64,000 nucleotides of DNA from Sitta carolinensis (Eukaryota; Chordata; Aves; Passeriformes; Sittidae). The position numbers and the translations under genes are program-made. The stretch spans positions 16,596,501 through 16,660,500 of the forward strand of contig CM063283.1 in NCBI GenBank assembly GCA_032173965.1, written 5' to 3'. The notes under the pieces were generated by a model, which saw only the letters and a program-made list of their open reading frames with translations, searched no databases and had not been told where the DNA came from. Every line of letters starts with the position of its first letter. The stretch's first letter is position 1. Of this stretch, positions 36,640-48,635 are shown piece after piece.

Positions 36640-37830
36640 TGCTTGCTGCTGTCTGAGATCAACAGCAATAATGTCTGTGTGAGGTGTACACAGGTAGAAG
36701 AGCTGCTCTGCTTGTTGATTAAACTTTGGGATACAGGTTGAGGAGCATCTGTGAGTCTGAGAAGGGGGAACCCTGCTGTCCACTCTGGAAAAAAAAAATG
36801 TTAACTAGCTACACCACCTCGCAAGGGTATCCTGCACTCTCTGCCTAGGCAGAAGGCAGTGACTTGAGGGACAGAGGTAAAAGGAAATCAGTCTCTACTT
36901 GGGGCCAGGGAGAGAACCTCCTTCTTGTCTCCTTGCCTCTCCATGTGCCCTTATGCAATAGATATCAGGCTCTGCAGGATGGACTGGGCCATGATGAGGT
37001 TGAAGATGACCCACACATTCTTGAGGAGTCATCAAAGTCAAGTCAGCTTATTTCCCCTGTTGAGAAATACATTCAGTGCAAGCAGATCTGTTTGCAAGCG
37101 ATGGTGTGAGCTGCATAGCAGGACCAGCCAGGTGACAGGACACTCAGAGACACAGTAGGAGCTGACAATCCCGACTATCACACACTTAGACTGTAGACAG
37201 GTTTTCTTTTGTTTTGGGTCATTCCTCAAAGGCACACAAAATGTTTGAGTTGTTATGTTGTTATTTAGTTATTGTACCAAGATTAAATTATTTGAAGGCT
37301 CTGTGAGGCCGAGTTCTGCTATGGGAAACCTACTGGTTACAGTAAAAGTGGTGAGGAAGCCTGGTCTGACTGAGTGTGGGCTGTGTAGCTGTGAAGGGGC
37401 TTTAGCTCCATCTCAGATGGTGCAAGTGGCTTCTGGATGACAGAAAATTCTCTTTTCACAGAGATGGCAGAGAAGTTTTCTTAACACCCACATCATGATT
37501 GCCTCCATGAAGAAGAAAATGTAAGTTTATAATTAGGAGAGGAGCTGCAGGTCTGGTCTACTGACCAAACCTGCCTTTAAGGGAAGTTTGCTGCTTCTCT
37601 GGGGCTTGTGTTAAAGATATTAACAGGAGACTTCCTGATACATGCTTTTTTCTTGGGAGTACCGATGAAGTTGTAATTGGAAGTCTGAGGGTCATCAAAA
37701 AAGACTTCAAGGCCTTGGGGAGATTGAAAATGGGATTGAAAATGCAGATAACATTTTTCTTTATCCTCCCTATTGTAGGGAATGACAGTGAAAGAAACAG
37801 TTAGCCAACCTATTAATGCCTGGATCCTGA
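36640..37830 (+). pseudogene. CR1 ORF1 remnant
   Basis: ORF1 of CR1 encodes a nucleic-acid-binding protein with a cysteine-containing motif and a leucine-rich segment. Near 36677-36730 the frame reads C-V-R-C-T-Q-V-E-E-L-L-C-L-L, matching the start of that protein as I know it, followed by a stop. Around 36840-36990 the sequence matches the GGCAGAAGGCAGTGAC and AGGGACAGAGGTAAA landmarks of the element. At 37655-37800 it again matches ORF1 (GTCTGAGGGTCATCAAAAA, GGGAATGACAGTGAAAG). Multiple stops and frameshifts leave no functional product. Confidence 0.75.
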
Positions 37831-37849
37831 ATGATGGTGTGTTAGTGTG

Positions 37850-38600
37850 GGTTTTCATGCTTCACCATAATGTATCTGAGCAACTGGAATGCATCTGAAA
37901 TGTTCATATGTGAAGGCAGGCAGTATGTGGGATAAACAAAAGGAGATGATAGCTTTGTCTCTGTCCCAGACCTAAGACATCACTGTCATAAGTGAGACTC
38001 AGTGGGAAGAGTCCAGTGATGGACTGCTGCTTTTTTTATCGGCTCCTCAGGGAGAGGTAGGTGGGACAGGCAAGGAGGAGGGAGAGTGCTGTACATAAGG
38101 GACAGGCTGGACTATATAGCACTCACAGTTAAAGATGATGTGGTTGAGAACTTCTGGGTAAGGACCAGTACAAAAACTAATGAAACCAATATTGTCAGTT
38201 TACGAAAAATTGCTCTGCCAGCAAGATAACAACAAAATATTGTTCTTGAAAGAATTAAGGGAAATTACTACATCGATCCCTCCTGTCCTTATGGGCAATT
38301 TCCATTTCACAGCTGGGACTGTCATACAGTAGACACTGAAAGGCTGAAAGGGTTAAGGAAAAATCCTGAAACACTTTGAAGATTACTTTTTGAAACAAGT
38401 ACTAAGGGAGCTGACTAGCAAAAATGCCATCCTGGATCTGTTGGTCTGTGGATAAAATAATGTTTGGTGTCTGTCTTGGCCCCAATTACCACAAAGTAGC
38501 AAAGTTTAAAATCTTTGGTGAAATGAAAAAGCTATGTTAGCAGAGCAAACATCCATGGCTTTTGGGAGAGCAGATTGTGGGCTGCTCAAGGATCCAGTTA
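37850..38600 (+). pseudogene. CR1 ORF2 endonuclease-domain remnant
   Basis: ORF2 begins with an APE-type endonuclease that nicks the target. The conserved S-E-T-x-W block is visible as D-I-T-V-I-S-E-T-Q-W-E-E-S-S-D near 37976-38022, keeping the glutamate. Downstream matches include the CATCCTGGATCTGTTGG segment (38.43 kb) and TTTTGGGAGAGCAGATT (38.56 kb). Stops and frame changes separate the blocks. Confidence 0.75.
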
Positions 38601-40030
38601 GTAAGGTCTCATCAGAATCTGCTTTTGAAGGAATTGGGTTCCATAAGTGCTGGTAAATATTTAAGACCACAGGAAGAAGTAATTCCAATGCATCAAAGTA
38701 TATGGACTTTGGAAATCAGGTCAGGTTTCACAGAAGGATGACAGAAATACTGCCAATGCAGGCAGAAAATTCATATGGCTTGAAACTCCATTAGATTTGA
38801 AAATATGCAGTAAGTTGTGGGAACACAAAAAGGCTTTAATCATGTTAGCAGCAAAAGGAGGACTCAATAAAACATTGGTTTGTTACTTTATGAGGTTAAT
38901 TAGCTCACAAATAGAATGTAGATAAAGCAGAGTGTATTGAAAAATTGCTGATATTATTGAGAGACTTCTCTCATTTATAAACAGTCTTGGGACTCTGGAT
39001 AGGTCCTGGTCAAATGGAAGTTGGAAAATAAGTTATTGAGAAGAGCAAGAAAGAAGAACCTGGTAGTTGTAGGACTGTCAGTCTCATTTGGTGTCTGGTA
39101 AAATTATGGAGAAAATTGTTCTGGGAGTTAGTTGAAATGCTTGGAAGACAATGCAGTCATCAGTCAAAGATGATATGGCTCAATGAAAACAAAGTCAGGT
39201 TACTAACTTGATATCATCTTATGCAAATGTTAACTACCTAGTGGACAAAAAAAAGAAGATAGTGAATATGTTGGTGTTTGGGTTGGTTAGTGTTATTTTT
39301 ATTTTAAGAAAGTTTTAGGTACTGTTTTGGTATCCTTCTGGACAAATATAAAGCTAGGCATGTATTCAATAGGATGGATGAAAAATTGCTGAAAGATTGG
39401 GCACAAAGCAAAGTAAAGGGGTAACATCTGGCCAGTCACTAGTGGTGTTTCCCACAGCTCAAGTTTAGGAACAGTTTTCTTCAGTGCTTTTAACAGTGAC
39501 CTGGACATAGGAGTCAAGTGCACACTAAGTAAATCTGCCAGTGATACAAAACTGAACTGTTGATTCCCCAATGGGTAGAGAGGTCTGCAGGGAGATCTTG
39601 GTAGTCTGAAGCACTGGGCCCTTCCAACCATATGAAATGTAGCAAGCATCAGTGCCAGATTCTGCATCTGGGGTGGGATCATCCTGTGATGTGTGTACAG
39701 ACTAGGGGACAAGAGGCTGGAATGCTGCCCTGCAGGAATGTACCTGGGGGTTTTGCTTGATGGTAAGATCCATATGAGTTAACAATGTGGCCTGGTGGCT
39801 AAAAGGGACAATCCTACCCTGGGGTGGGAGCAGAGGGGGAAATGCCCATATCTCGCCTCTGATGTCTGGTGATTGAATGCCAGGGAACGGCTTAAAGCTT
39901 CACTGGGGGAAATTCAGATGGGATATTAGGGCCACTGAGAGACTGCTAAGCACTGGAACAAATTCGATAGGGAACTGATCAAGGCTGTAAGACTGTCGAT
40001 GTTCAGGAAGTGTTTGGACAGGACATATAA
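38600..40030 (+). pseudogene. CR1 ORF2 reverse-transcriptase remnant
   Basis: Several reverse-transcriptase landmarks are recognisable. These are GTCACTAGTGGTG followed by a frameshift, which is the V-T-S-G-V-P-Q block, and [12 protein letters not shown] near 39500. The catalytic F-A-D-D-T-K-L block reads S-A-S-D-T-K-L (39534-39554), so the first catalytic aspartate is lost. The C-terminal block is reached after an apparent internal deletion near 39.85 kb. The copy cannot be active. The 137-codon minus-strand frame at 39299-39712 is antisense to it. Confidence 0.8.
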
Positions 40031-40120
40031 GGTTTAACTTTTAAGCTACTCTATGTATAGCCACACAGGAGTCGGACTCAATTTCTGGGTCATTTCCAAG
40101 TTAGGATCTTCTGTACGCTT

Positions 40121-41923
40121 GTTTTCCTCTTCCAGCTGAAAGAAGATGATGAACATTATGATATTTACATAGTAGTTACATTTATTTGTTTTTTCCACAT
40201 GCCTATATTTGTAAAGTAAGGAAGCTGTATTTCACATTCTTGTTTGTAATATCATGTAAATAAGAAAGATCTGGAGACAGAATATCCTGTTTCTAAGTTT
40301 CCTCACAATAGTTTTCAACGCTTTCATTCTTTTCTTACCCTCTGCCACCACTTAAAAGAATAAAATCTGTTAACAGGCATATGTGATCAACAGCTCCTCC
40401 TACTTTAAATCTGTCTTTAAGCTTCGCTTTTTGGGAATCCATCCTACATTAACCTTCTGCTAGAGTTTATATCAAACCAAAAATGTGGTAACTGTGGTGC
40501 TTTGAAAATATGTGTGTTTGTGAAATTGTGAACTTCGGCATTTGCTAGTCTGTTGATGGGTTATGGCTGAAATCTACTGGCAGAAGTACAAACGTAGGCT
40601 CTCTGAAATTTGAATGAACAGTTACTTGGAGACGCACAAAAATTTTAACTTTCATCCATTTAGGAAATAAAGTGTTCTAATTTAGGTGATACTTTAGAAT
40701 AAAGTGATGTCTTCAAATTCTGAGCGTTCAGTCATTTCATGATACAAGACAAAAAGATGGTGCTGAATGAACTAGTGGCTTAACTGAAGAAAAAATGTCT
40801 GATTCATCCTTTGATTGTTTAAATTTATCCCTCTTTAGGAAAGGGTTTTAGGGAAAGTTTGGTTTACTTCAGTACAGGAAGGTTAGCATCTCATTTTCTA
40901 ATACTGGCTTTTAGAATTCTGCTCAGCTGTGGGTGCTTGAGGTTTTTGTGTTGATGACTGTAGATTGATTCATTCATTCTGGTCCATTTTCAAGGTTATG
41001 CCTCTATCACAAATGTCAAATATATTTGTGTCTTGAGGGATCTCCATCATTCTGAGGGGTTTTTCTTCTTATTTTTTTTTTCTTTTTTTTTATTTATTTT
41101 TTTATTTTTTTTTATTTAAGCAGAATATCTGAAAGGGAAAAGGATGTTGAAAGCTAACAAAGAAAATAAAAGATTTAAAAAGAAGCAACATACCCACAGG
41201 CTATCTCTGACTGATAAGAATTCAAGCGGCTGTGTTTTTTTCCAAGTGAGTGACCAAATGAAGCTTTTCTGTTTGACATTCTTTTCAGCTTCTTCACCTG
41301 TGGCACACAAAGACTTTTAGTCTCCATCCTCTGAATAAAATCTATTTCTAGGTCAGGCACACCTCACAATGGAAAGGGAGAAATGTGGCAGAGATGAAGA
41401 GAGGTTCAAACCTTTTACTCCCAGATATGATATGGTTAATGTTTCCTAGGACAAGTCTGAAAACTAATGATAACTATTTACTTTCTAAAGTAAATGCTAC
41501 TCCTCTCCTTGAAGTAATTTCAGAGGTGATTGAATGCTAATGAGTTTTTCTTCAGAGTGGGATAAAGGCTTCTCCAACCTGGTTGTGTTCTTACCGATAT
41601 TCAGGAGAAGAAGAAAGATATCTTGCAGAGTAATGAACACCCAAATTTATTTTCTGCAGAAGGAAATAGCATGCTGTGTCAGCTGACAAAAGAGGAAACC
41701 TTGAACAGTTACAAGACAGCCCAATGTGCATGATTTTGGAGTTAAGCTTTGACAGATGCGTAAGACTCACAGTAGCTCACTGGCATCTAAACCCTTCCAC
41801 AAAAAATGATGTAACTAAACATCACTACAGTGTAAAAATTGTTGGGTTTGGGGTTTTCTGGGGTTTTTTTTTGCCTTTTTTTCCTAGACTCATATAGGAA
41901 AGAAAAAGGAGAATTCTACATAA
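40121..41923. other. Unique AT-rich non-coding stretch
   Basis: No gene or classifiable repeat was seen apart from a T-rich low-complexity tract at 41060-41118. Confidence 0.5.
41060..41118. repeat. T-rich low-complexity tract
   Basis: T runs of 8-10 are separated by single C or A residues, with several TTTA units. Confidence 0.8.
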
Positions 41924-42094
41924 AATCATAGGGTGGTTTGGGTTGGAAGGGACTTGGAATATAATTTAGTTCCAACCCCACTGCCAAGGGCAGGGATACC
42001 ATTCACTAGACCAGGTTGTTCAGAGGTCCATCTAACCTAGCCTTGAACACCTCCAAGGGTGGGGTTTGTCTGCGCAACCCATTCCTCTGCCTCA
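41924..42094 (-). mobile_element. CR1 LINE 3'-end fragment
   Basis: GGTTTGGGTTGGAAGGGACT, AGTTCCAACCCCACTGCC and ACTAGACCAGGTTGTTCAGA, in that order, are hallmarks of the reverse complement of a CR1 3' end. The copy is about 170 bp and truncated at its 5' end, as usual. Its 8-bp end repeat is reduced to AAATCATAG. Confidence 0.9.
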
Positions 42095-44640
42095 GATGAA
42101 TACATTCATGCAAATGGTCAAACTAACACCATATTCTCTTATTCCAGATAAGTGTCCAGATAAAAAACGAACTGCAAAGAAGGTAATGAACCTTCTTTTG
42201 CCTTTTTCGATCCTCCTTCTGCCCTTCTTTTTCCTTCCTAATCTATCTTCATGCTGCATATTGTGTCTTCAGTGCCACCACAGCCTGGTGCTGCATGGTG
42301 CCATCCAGTATCATTTAACTCTGGTTCACTTTTCCTCTTTCTAAGAGATCAGGGTAATTATTCTAATATCTTTTGTAATCACAGATTTTATTCAAGCTTA
42401 AAATGGATATAAGAACAATTCCCACGACAAAGAAGATTGTTCTTTTTTTGAAGAAATCACACCTGTTAAAAAAGTTATGTGCATTTCTGGCTAAGTAAAG
42501 CAGGAGTCCTGATTCTTGTGCCAAAGGCTGAGACTTTAACTCTTTGGAGAAATTAAAAAGGTTATCTTAATTTGATCTTTTGATGCATGGATGTAGGGAG
42601 AGGGGTGAGATTGTTTCAGTAATTTTTGAGTTTGTTTTGGAGTGTCTTTTACACATAACTAATACTCTAAGACTCAGGTTTGTCTTTTTGTCTTTCAGGC
42701 TTAGGAACAGCAATATATTGGTTCTGATAATTCATCAAATGGTGAAGCATTACTTTAGAGAATTTTTTTTTTTTTTTTCCAATCTTAATCAAGCAAAGCT
42801 TTCTCTTACAGACATTTTGTATAGATGTAGTTAGTAGAGAGACATTGATTATTGGATTCTTAATTGTTTGAATTTTGTTCAATGAGCTATATAAGAGACA
42901 ACCATTGGAGATGGAGTTTGCTTGAAAAACAGGGAGACTGATTTCATTCTGAAAAGGGAATAATGTATTTTGCGAAGTTTCTAAATAATAAAAATATAAA
43001 AAATATGCCTTGTTAGGGTAAGATGCTTTACATGCATAGGGTTTGTAGTGTATACTTTTCAAAAGTGAGGACTAGGCACAGTTTGGGACTATTTTAAATA
43101 AGTGTTTCAGAACCATATTAGGGACTCAATCCTATGCTGTCACGAATAACAGTCCTACTTTCAAAGTACTCTTTCCAACTGTGCTGAATACTAGAGTCAG
43201 TTAAAACTGAATGCGAACAGAAGCTGGAGGTAATATGCTGTCCTGACTTCTGCATTTCAAGGCAGGCACAGGAGATTTAATTGCTGCTCTTGTAACTAGT
43301 CAAAATGACAAAGGGAATGCAGTAGCTGAGACTGAAAAATCTGTGACTCTGTAGTTCGAAGCAGAGATGTCTGTGGTAGGCTATAACTGAGGTTTATTAA
43401 ACTGATGAAGGCAAGAGATGAACTGTTATTCACTAAATCTTAACACAGAAGAGCTAGGAAATCAATTTAAATAGATTTGAAACCGGTAGGTATGCTAAAT
43501 ACAGTGCATAGTGGACTCCTAGATGTCATGGAAGAGGACACAATGTGAACAGATGCAAAAAGAGATAACAAACTGTGAGGGATGACTGGTTCATAGACAG
43601 ATAGGGATATTTTTTAGCATTAATAATCCAGTTCTTGTAGGTGTTAGGGGAGCACCAGAGTGATGTACTCTAGGTAGTGTTGAGTATCATGTCTCCTCCT
43701 CTGGGCAAGGTTCTCCATGGCTCTGGCCCAGTAAGGTGGATTTTGTGTCCTTAACACAAAAGAGTATTAAGTGGAAAACAAACAAAACAGTGGAAAATTT
43801 CATGTAGTGATCACTGGGGTTTTTACCCCAGGGGAGGAAGGGTAAGATGCATTTTGAACTTAATGTATAGTTTCAACTTGGGCCTCGGCTTGCTTGCCTT
43901 AGCTGTTGTTACTCTTCTGAGATAAAGCTGAGCTGCTGGCTTGCGGTTTGAAATTCCAGGCCTAAAAGTGACATCCATTTTAATGTGCAGTACTGGCAGA
44001 ATGGTGGATTGCAGCTGTGGGCAGGGGCTACCTGTCAGCCCCGTACCAGCTGCTGTCCTGATGTAGTCAAAGTCAGGCTGCATGACTGCTTTGTCTCTTT
44101 TACCTTTTACTGCCTTCTTTCAGCTGACAGTGGTGCTGCTTGCTGCCCTCCTTCAGGCAAGGAGAGAATGAAGAGGGGAGAGGTCCAGGACTTGGCTGGA
44201 AGGCAAGGCTGCCTTTGCTACCTCCCAGCTGAGATTTTCTTTTTTTCTTGACTATGTGAGTACATAGTTCAGAATTGCTCTCTTGCCGCTTTTAGTCAAA
44301 TCACAGAGAATAAAGTATGATGGCAGAAGAGCTCTTGGGCAAACACCTGTCTTACCTGATGATGATGATAAACACCAGTGACTGAAAGTCTCTGTTGAGA
44401 CCAGTGTCTGCTTGTGTGAGTGCTTTACTGATGTGCTAAACTTGATTGCAGTTATTGGTTTGAGTGGAAAAGTTATTGCTGCCAGGAATAGTTATCTCTC
44501 AATAGCCCTGACCTTGGCATAGGCCCTAATTTGGAGAGGACATGGGCAAAATAATTTCACAACGTGATCAAAATTATAATGTTTACCTAGTTATTTGAAA
44601 ACTTTAAAGTTTCAGACTGAAAGATATGCGTAGTTATGAC

Positions 44641-44680
44641 CCTTCCTTCCTTCCGACCCTTCCTTCCTTCCTTCTTTCTT
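44641..44680. repeat. (CCTT)n microsatellite
   Basis: CCTT units with one GACC interruption make a polypyrimidine tract. Confidence 0.85.
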
Positions 44681-45056
44681 AGGCTTGGATGCCCAGTGTA
44701 AAATACACTACACACAATTTAGCTGCTCACAGTGTTTATCCCAGTACCAAAAGATAGGGCCAGAACAAGGAATTCTGAGTTGCTGTAACTATAGATGATC
44801 ATTAAAAGTCCTTCATCCTAACATGCAGCAGCATGAACATATTATTTACTAAATTTTAAAATACTGACGTGTTGGTGAAGAAGTGTTTGAAATGTTGAGT
44901 AGACTGTTTATATTATCTCCTGTCCTTGTCAGTTGTTGACCTGAATAACACCTTCAAATATGTGAAAATTATCACCATGTATAGTATACCATGTAGATTA
45001 CATGAACAGAACATTATTTGTTCTGGAACCAAAATATCATGAGATATTGATGTAAC

Positions 45057-45090
45057 AAAAGAAAAAAAAAGGAAAAAAAAGAAAAAGAAA
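45057..45090. repeat. A/G-only low-complexity tract
   Basis: Runs of A are broken by single or double G residues for about 34 bases. Confidence 0.75.
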
Positions 45091-46444
45091 TTCTGCTAAA
45101 ATTAGTTAGAAGCACAAAATCTTACCATGGCATCATATAATCAAGGTGTGGAAATCAATGCTGCTAGGTGTCAAGTTAGGTCTTTATAAAATAAAATCAG
45201 GAAATTACATTAATGTGTCTGGACCTATGAATTATGGTATTTAGCTACAGTAGTAAATTACAAGAATATCATGTTCTCATTTCCATTTATGAAAGTGCTC
45301 TTTGCTGGTGCTGCTTGTACTTTGGGCAAGGCTTTGCTGTTGGTTGTACTCTCTGTGTGCCCTCTGTGGTGACAAATGAGAGTCGACCAAGGACAAAGGT
45401 CTGTCCCTAGGCAACACTGTTATACTCACAACTACATTTTATAGACAAAAGCAATTGGTTTATTGGCCTGAAGACACCCATGTCTGTTTGGACATATTTT
45501 TTGTTATTGAGATGTAGTCTCCCACTTTAGAATGGTCTCGACAACTGTATGCCATTTGTGACATTTCATTTAAAAAATAAGGTAAAGTTAAAATAAATAA
45601 GACTGCAGGTAGTGGCTGAAACAGCACTGTGGATTTTGCATAAGAGAAGTAATCCTTATAGTTGGTTTTTCTTTCAGGTTTGGTTTCACATTTAAGTACT
45701 CAGCTGTCAGATATTGATATGCGCAATCCTGAGTAACTGTTTGTACTGTCTCTGTGATAGGCACTCCTGTTCTTTGCCAGCTCAACATCCAGCTGAAATG
45801 ATTTTAAAAACTCTTGTAGGTTTTTAAAATTATGTGAAACATTTCTTTTCAAGTACCCTGTTTAGAAATTGTTATAGGGCTGCTGGAAACTAGAAATCTT
45901 GCAAATTGAAGTGTTTTTTATGTTTTGGGTTTTTTTTATTTCCAGAGGAGACTGATGTCCACTTTTTTCTCAGGACTGACTCAACAGAACAACCCAAATT
46001 TTCAGAGGCATTTGTAGTTATAATTGACAGGCCCAGCTTTTGATGCTATCAAAAAATCCTATATAGAACAGTTTTGATATTATCATACCAATGTTTTGGA
46101 AAGTGAAATAGCCACTGTTCACCTGGGGAAAAGTCCCAGCAGTTTTTGATGTACCCATACACCAAGCAAAGATCTGTTGTGGCCTCTGCTTCTGTAGTGA
46201 AAGAAAACTACAAAAGTATTAAGCTTTTTTTTGTAATGTTTCTTCTTGTAGCTTCATCCCTTCAGCTATTATGATAATACAGATTCAGAGAAAGGGAAGC
46301 AAATTCAGTCAGTTGTCAGGTATTTTATAAACCAAAGATTTTCTGCTCATCTCCAGCTGGCCATCCATTGGCTTTTGCATATTCTGAGCCAACTGTATTC
46401 ACATTAACCACATGTTTTCTTGGGGTTTTTTTGGGTTTTTTAAC

Positions 46445-46516
46445 AGCTTGACATTGGAGCTTTTAGGTTGGACTTGATGATCTCAGAGGTATTTTCCAAC
46501 CTAAGTGATTCTGTGC
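46445..46516 (+). mobile_element. CR1 LINE 3'-end fragment
   Basis: GGTTGGACTTGATGATCTCA, TTTTCCAACCTAAGTGATTC and TGTG match the last ~60 bp of CR1 on the plus strand, including the start of the terminal ATTCTGTG repeat. Confidence 0.85.
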
Positions 46517-48101
46517 TTTTCTGGTAACTGTAACATTCACTTGGCATGGGAGTTCAGTCTGACAAATCTTCTATTCCTCATTTTCCTTCAGCTTCTATCT
46601 CTTCAAAAGTGTTGATATTGAGCCATGGCATTTGGGATTAATGACAGATGAAGTGTTTAAGTGTCTCTGAAAATGAAAATCACAGAAAACATCTGAAGGG
46701 CTGGTAATTTTTGGAAGTATGACCATTAATCATGATGTTCTCATTCTCAAAGGTGGATATTTAGGAAAACCATTTACAAAAAAAAACCCAAAACGGCTCT
46801 TATCACAGTTAGAAATATTTGAACTACAAAGAATAGGTTGCTGGTCTGAGCGAAGTTTTAAGAGGGTAATAAGCCTATCCCTATAATAGCAGCACATAAG
46901 CCATCCAAGTTTAGTTGTGAAACAATTTACCAGCCTACTAACAATCTGTATTTCCAAAAATCCCACTTGATGTGAGGGCAGCTAGATGCAGTACAGTGAG
47001 AGGAGTTGAAGTAACTTTGAGATTTACCCATTTGGACCTAAAATGTAGGCCATATATGCTAGATTCCTAAAAATAACTTTAATATCTGCATTAGACTAGT
47101 TGTCAGACTGTGTTCAGCCTCACAGCCTGCTATGTTTCAACATGACTTGAATAAGCTTTTAGATTATGGCTTTAATCCCAGAGATTTTGAAGTAGCACCA
47201 GTGTGTCTTTTAAAACACATGGGTATGAAGCAGCTGTTGAAAATAGAATACCATGGATGTATAGACTCCTCTGTTATATATATATAGGACTTGCTACCAC
47301 TTTTCCTTGAAAATGCATTTCTGCAATGAGCTGGTAGAAGAAACATGAATTGATACAAGGCGTGGCTTAAATCAACTGTGCAGTAAAGAGAGTGACTAAA
47401 GAGTGGGCCCAACTGCCTATAGATTAGCTTCCAATAATCTTCAATATATCCTTACCACCTACTCTTCAGAGTATGGCTTTTGCATGTAAGAGCCACATAT
47501 ACAAGTGGAGTGCAAGGTTGATACTGGCCTGGGGAAAGGAGTTCAACTGGTATATGCTTTGTATCTCTTAGGCTAAGCCTGAAAGCATGCAGGCTCAGGT
47601 CCACATTCCCAATGAGACACACAAGAAATCATGGCATTAATAAATTCAGAGTCAAATTTGTCAGAAAATAAAATGTAGGAACATGAATGTTTGAGTAGGT
47701 TTGGACCTGCTTGCTTTCTGTTTTTCTTCCCTGTCCATCTTTTGTTATGACTAGACTCCACACACTAGATGAAAATCTTGCATTTATTATTAGTGTCTTT
47801 AGATTTATGTGTATTAATAAAAAGGGGCTCTTGACTTAATAGCTCAGTAGAGAATAAAGTATTGCTGTTACTCCTGGAGTGAGTCAGAGCAATGGCAAGT
47901 GCCTGCTGCTTTTGGGGAAAAAAACCCAAAAAACAAACCAAAAAAAAAACAAACCCAGTTTCCAGGGAGACTTCATTATCTTGGAGGTCCCACCCACAGT
48001 GGATCATCAAGAGCTATCAGCAGATTCTGTCTTGCTCTAGCTACTGGTGGTTGCCCACACAAGGAGATGGCATTATTGTGCCTGGAAGGAGAATTCCATG
48101 A
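46517..48101. other. Unique AT-rich non-coding stretch
   Basis: No gene was recognised. An A-rich AAAC/AAAAC tract lies at about 47919-47956, just before the CR1 copy. The open frames are under 85 codons. Confidence 0.5.
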
Positions 48102-48635
48102 TCGCAGAATCACAGAATGAACTAGGTTGGAAAAGACTTTTGAGATCATAAAGTCCAACCTATGACCTAACACCTCCTCATCAACTGAAGCATAGCACAG
48201 TGCCACATCCAGTCTTTTTTTAAACAGCTCCAGGGGTGGTGACTCCACCACCTCCCTGGGCAGATGATTCCACTGCCCAATCACTCTTTCAGTGAAGAAT
48301 TTTTTTCCTGATGTCTAACCTAAACTTCCCCTGGTGCAGCTTAAGGCTGTGGCCTCTCATTCTTTCAGTGGTTCCCTGGGAGAAGAGACCGACCCCCCCC
48401 CCCAGCTACAACCACCTTTCAGGTAATTGTAGAGTGATAAGGTCTCCCCTGAGCCTCCTTCTCTCCAGAATAAACAACCCCAGCTCCCTCAACCATTCTT
48501 CATAGGGCTTGTGTTCCAAGCCCTTCACCAGCCTTGTTGCCCTCCTCTGGACACATTTGAGCATCTCAACATCATCTAAATTGAGGGGCCCAGAACTGGA
48601 CATAGCACTTAAGGTGTGATCATTCTTTTCCATTC
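48102..48635 (-). mobile_element. CR1 LINE fragment (C-terminal ORF2 and 3' end)
   Basis: This is a 5'-truncated CR1 of about 535 bp on the minus strand. Its 3' end lies at the left, where the minus strand reads ATTCTGTGATTCTGCGATCA. The minus strand also encodes two recognisable pieces of the ORF2 C-terminus. One is [13 protein letters not shown] followed by L-R-E-L-G-L-F, then [11 protein letters not shown] (48406-48560). The other is [18 protein letters not shown] (48210-48270). A C run at about 48390-48402 breaks the frame between them. It is much less diverged than the CR1 at 36.6 kb, so it inserted later. It is a transposon fossil, not a host gene. Confidence 0.95.

Larger units (their letters stand above)
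36600..40120 (+). mobile_element. Old, nearly full-length CR1 LINE retrotransposon
   Basis: CR1 is the main avian non-LTR retrotransposon. Its copies are usually truncated to a few hundred bases at the 3' end, but here matches appear in the right order over about 3.5 kb. They are an ORF1-like zinc-finger segment (near 36.69 kb), more ORF1 (36.85-37.8 kb), endonuclease (about 37.85-38.6 kb), reverse transcriptase (about 38.6-39.75 kb), the end of ORF2 and a 3' end with GGAGTCGGACTCAATT near 40.07 kb. All reading frames are broken by stops and frameshifts, and a few hundred bases seem missing near 39.85 kb. Divergence and loss of CpG point to an old insertion. The 5' boundary is uncertain and may lie near 36.2 kb. 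Confidence 0.85.
42095..46444. other. Unique AT-rich non-coding stretch
   Basis: No gene or classifiable transposon was seen. It holds a CCTT microsatellite near 44.65 kb and a purine-only tract near 45.06 kb. The open frames, the longest being minus 42667-43062 (131 codons), show no known domain. Confidence 0.5.

Noticed and set aside
39299..39712. 137-codon minus-strand open frame
   Set aside because: It is antisense to the CR1 reverse-transcriptase remnant, with no independent support.
48406..48633. Protein-like minus-strand open frame with clear homology
   Set aside because: The homology is to the C-terminus of CR1 ORF2. It is a truncated retrotransposon, not a host gene.
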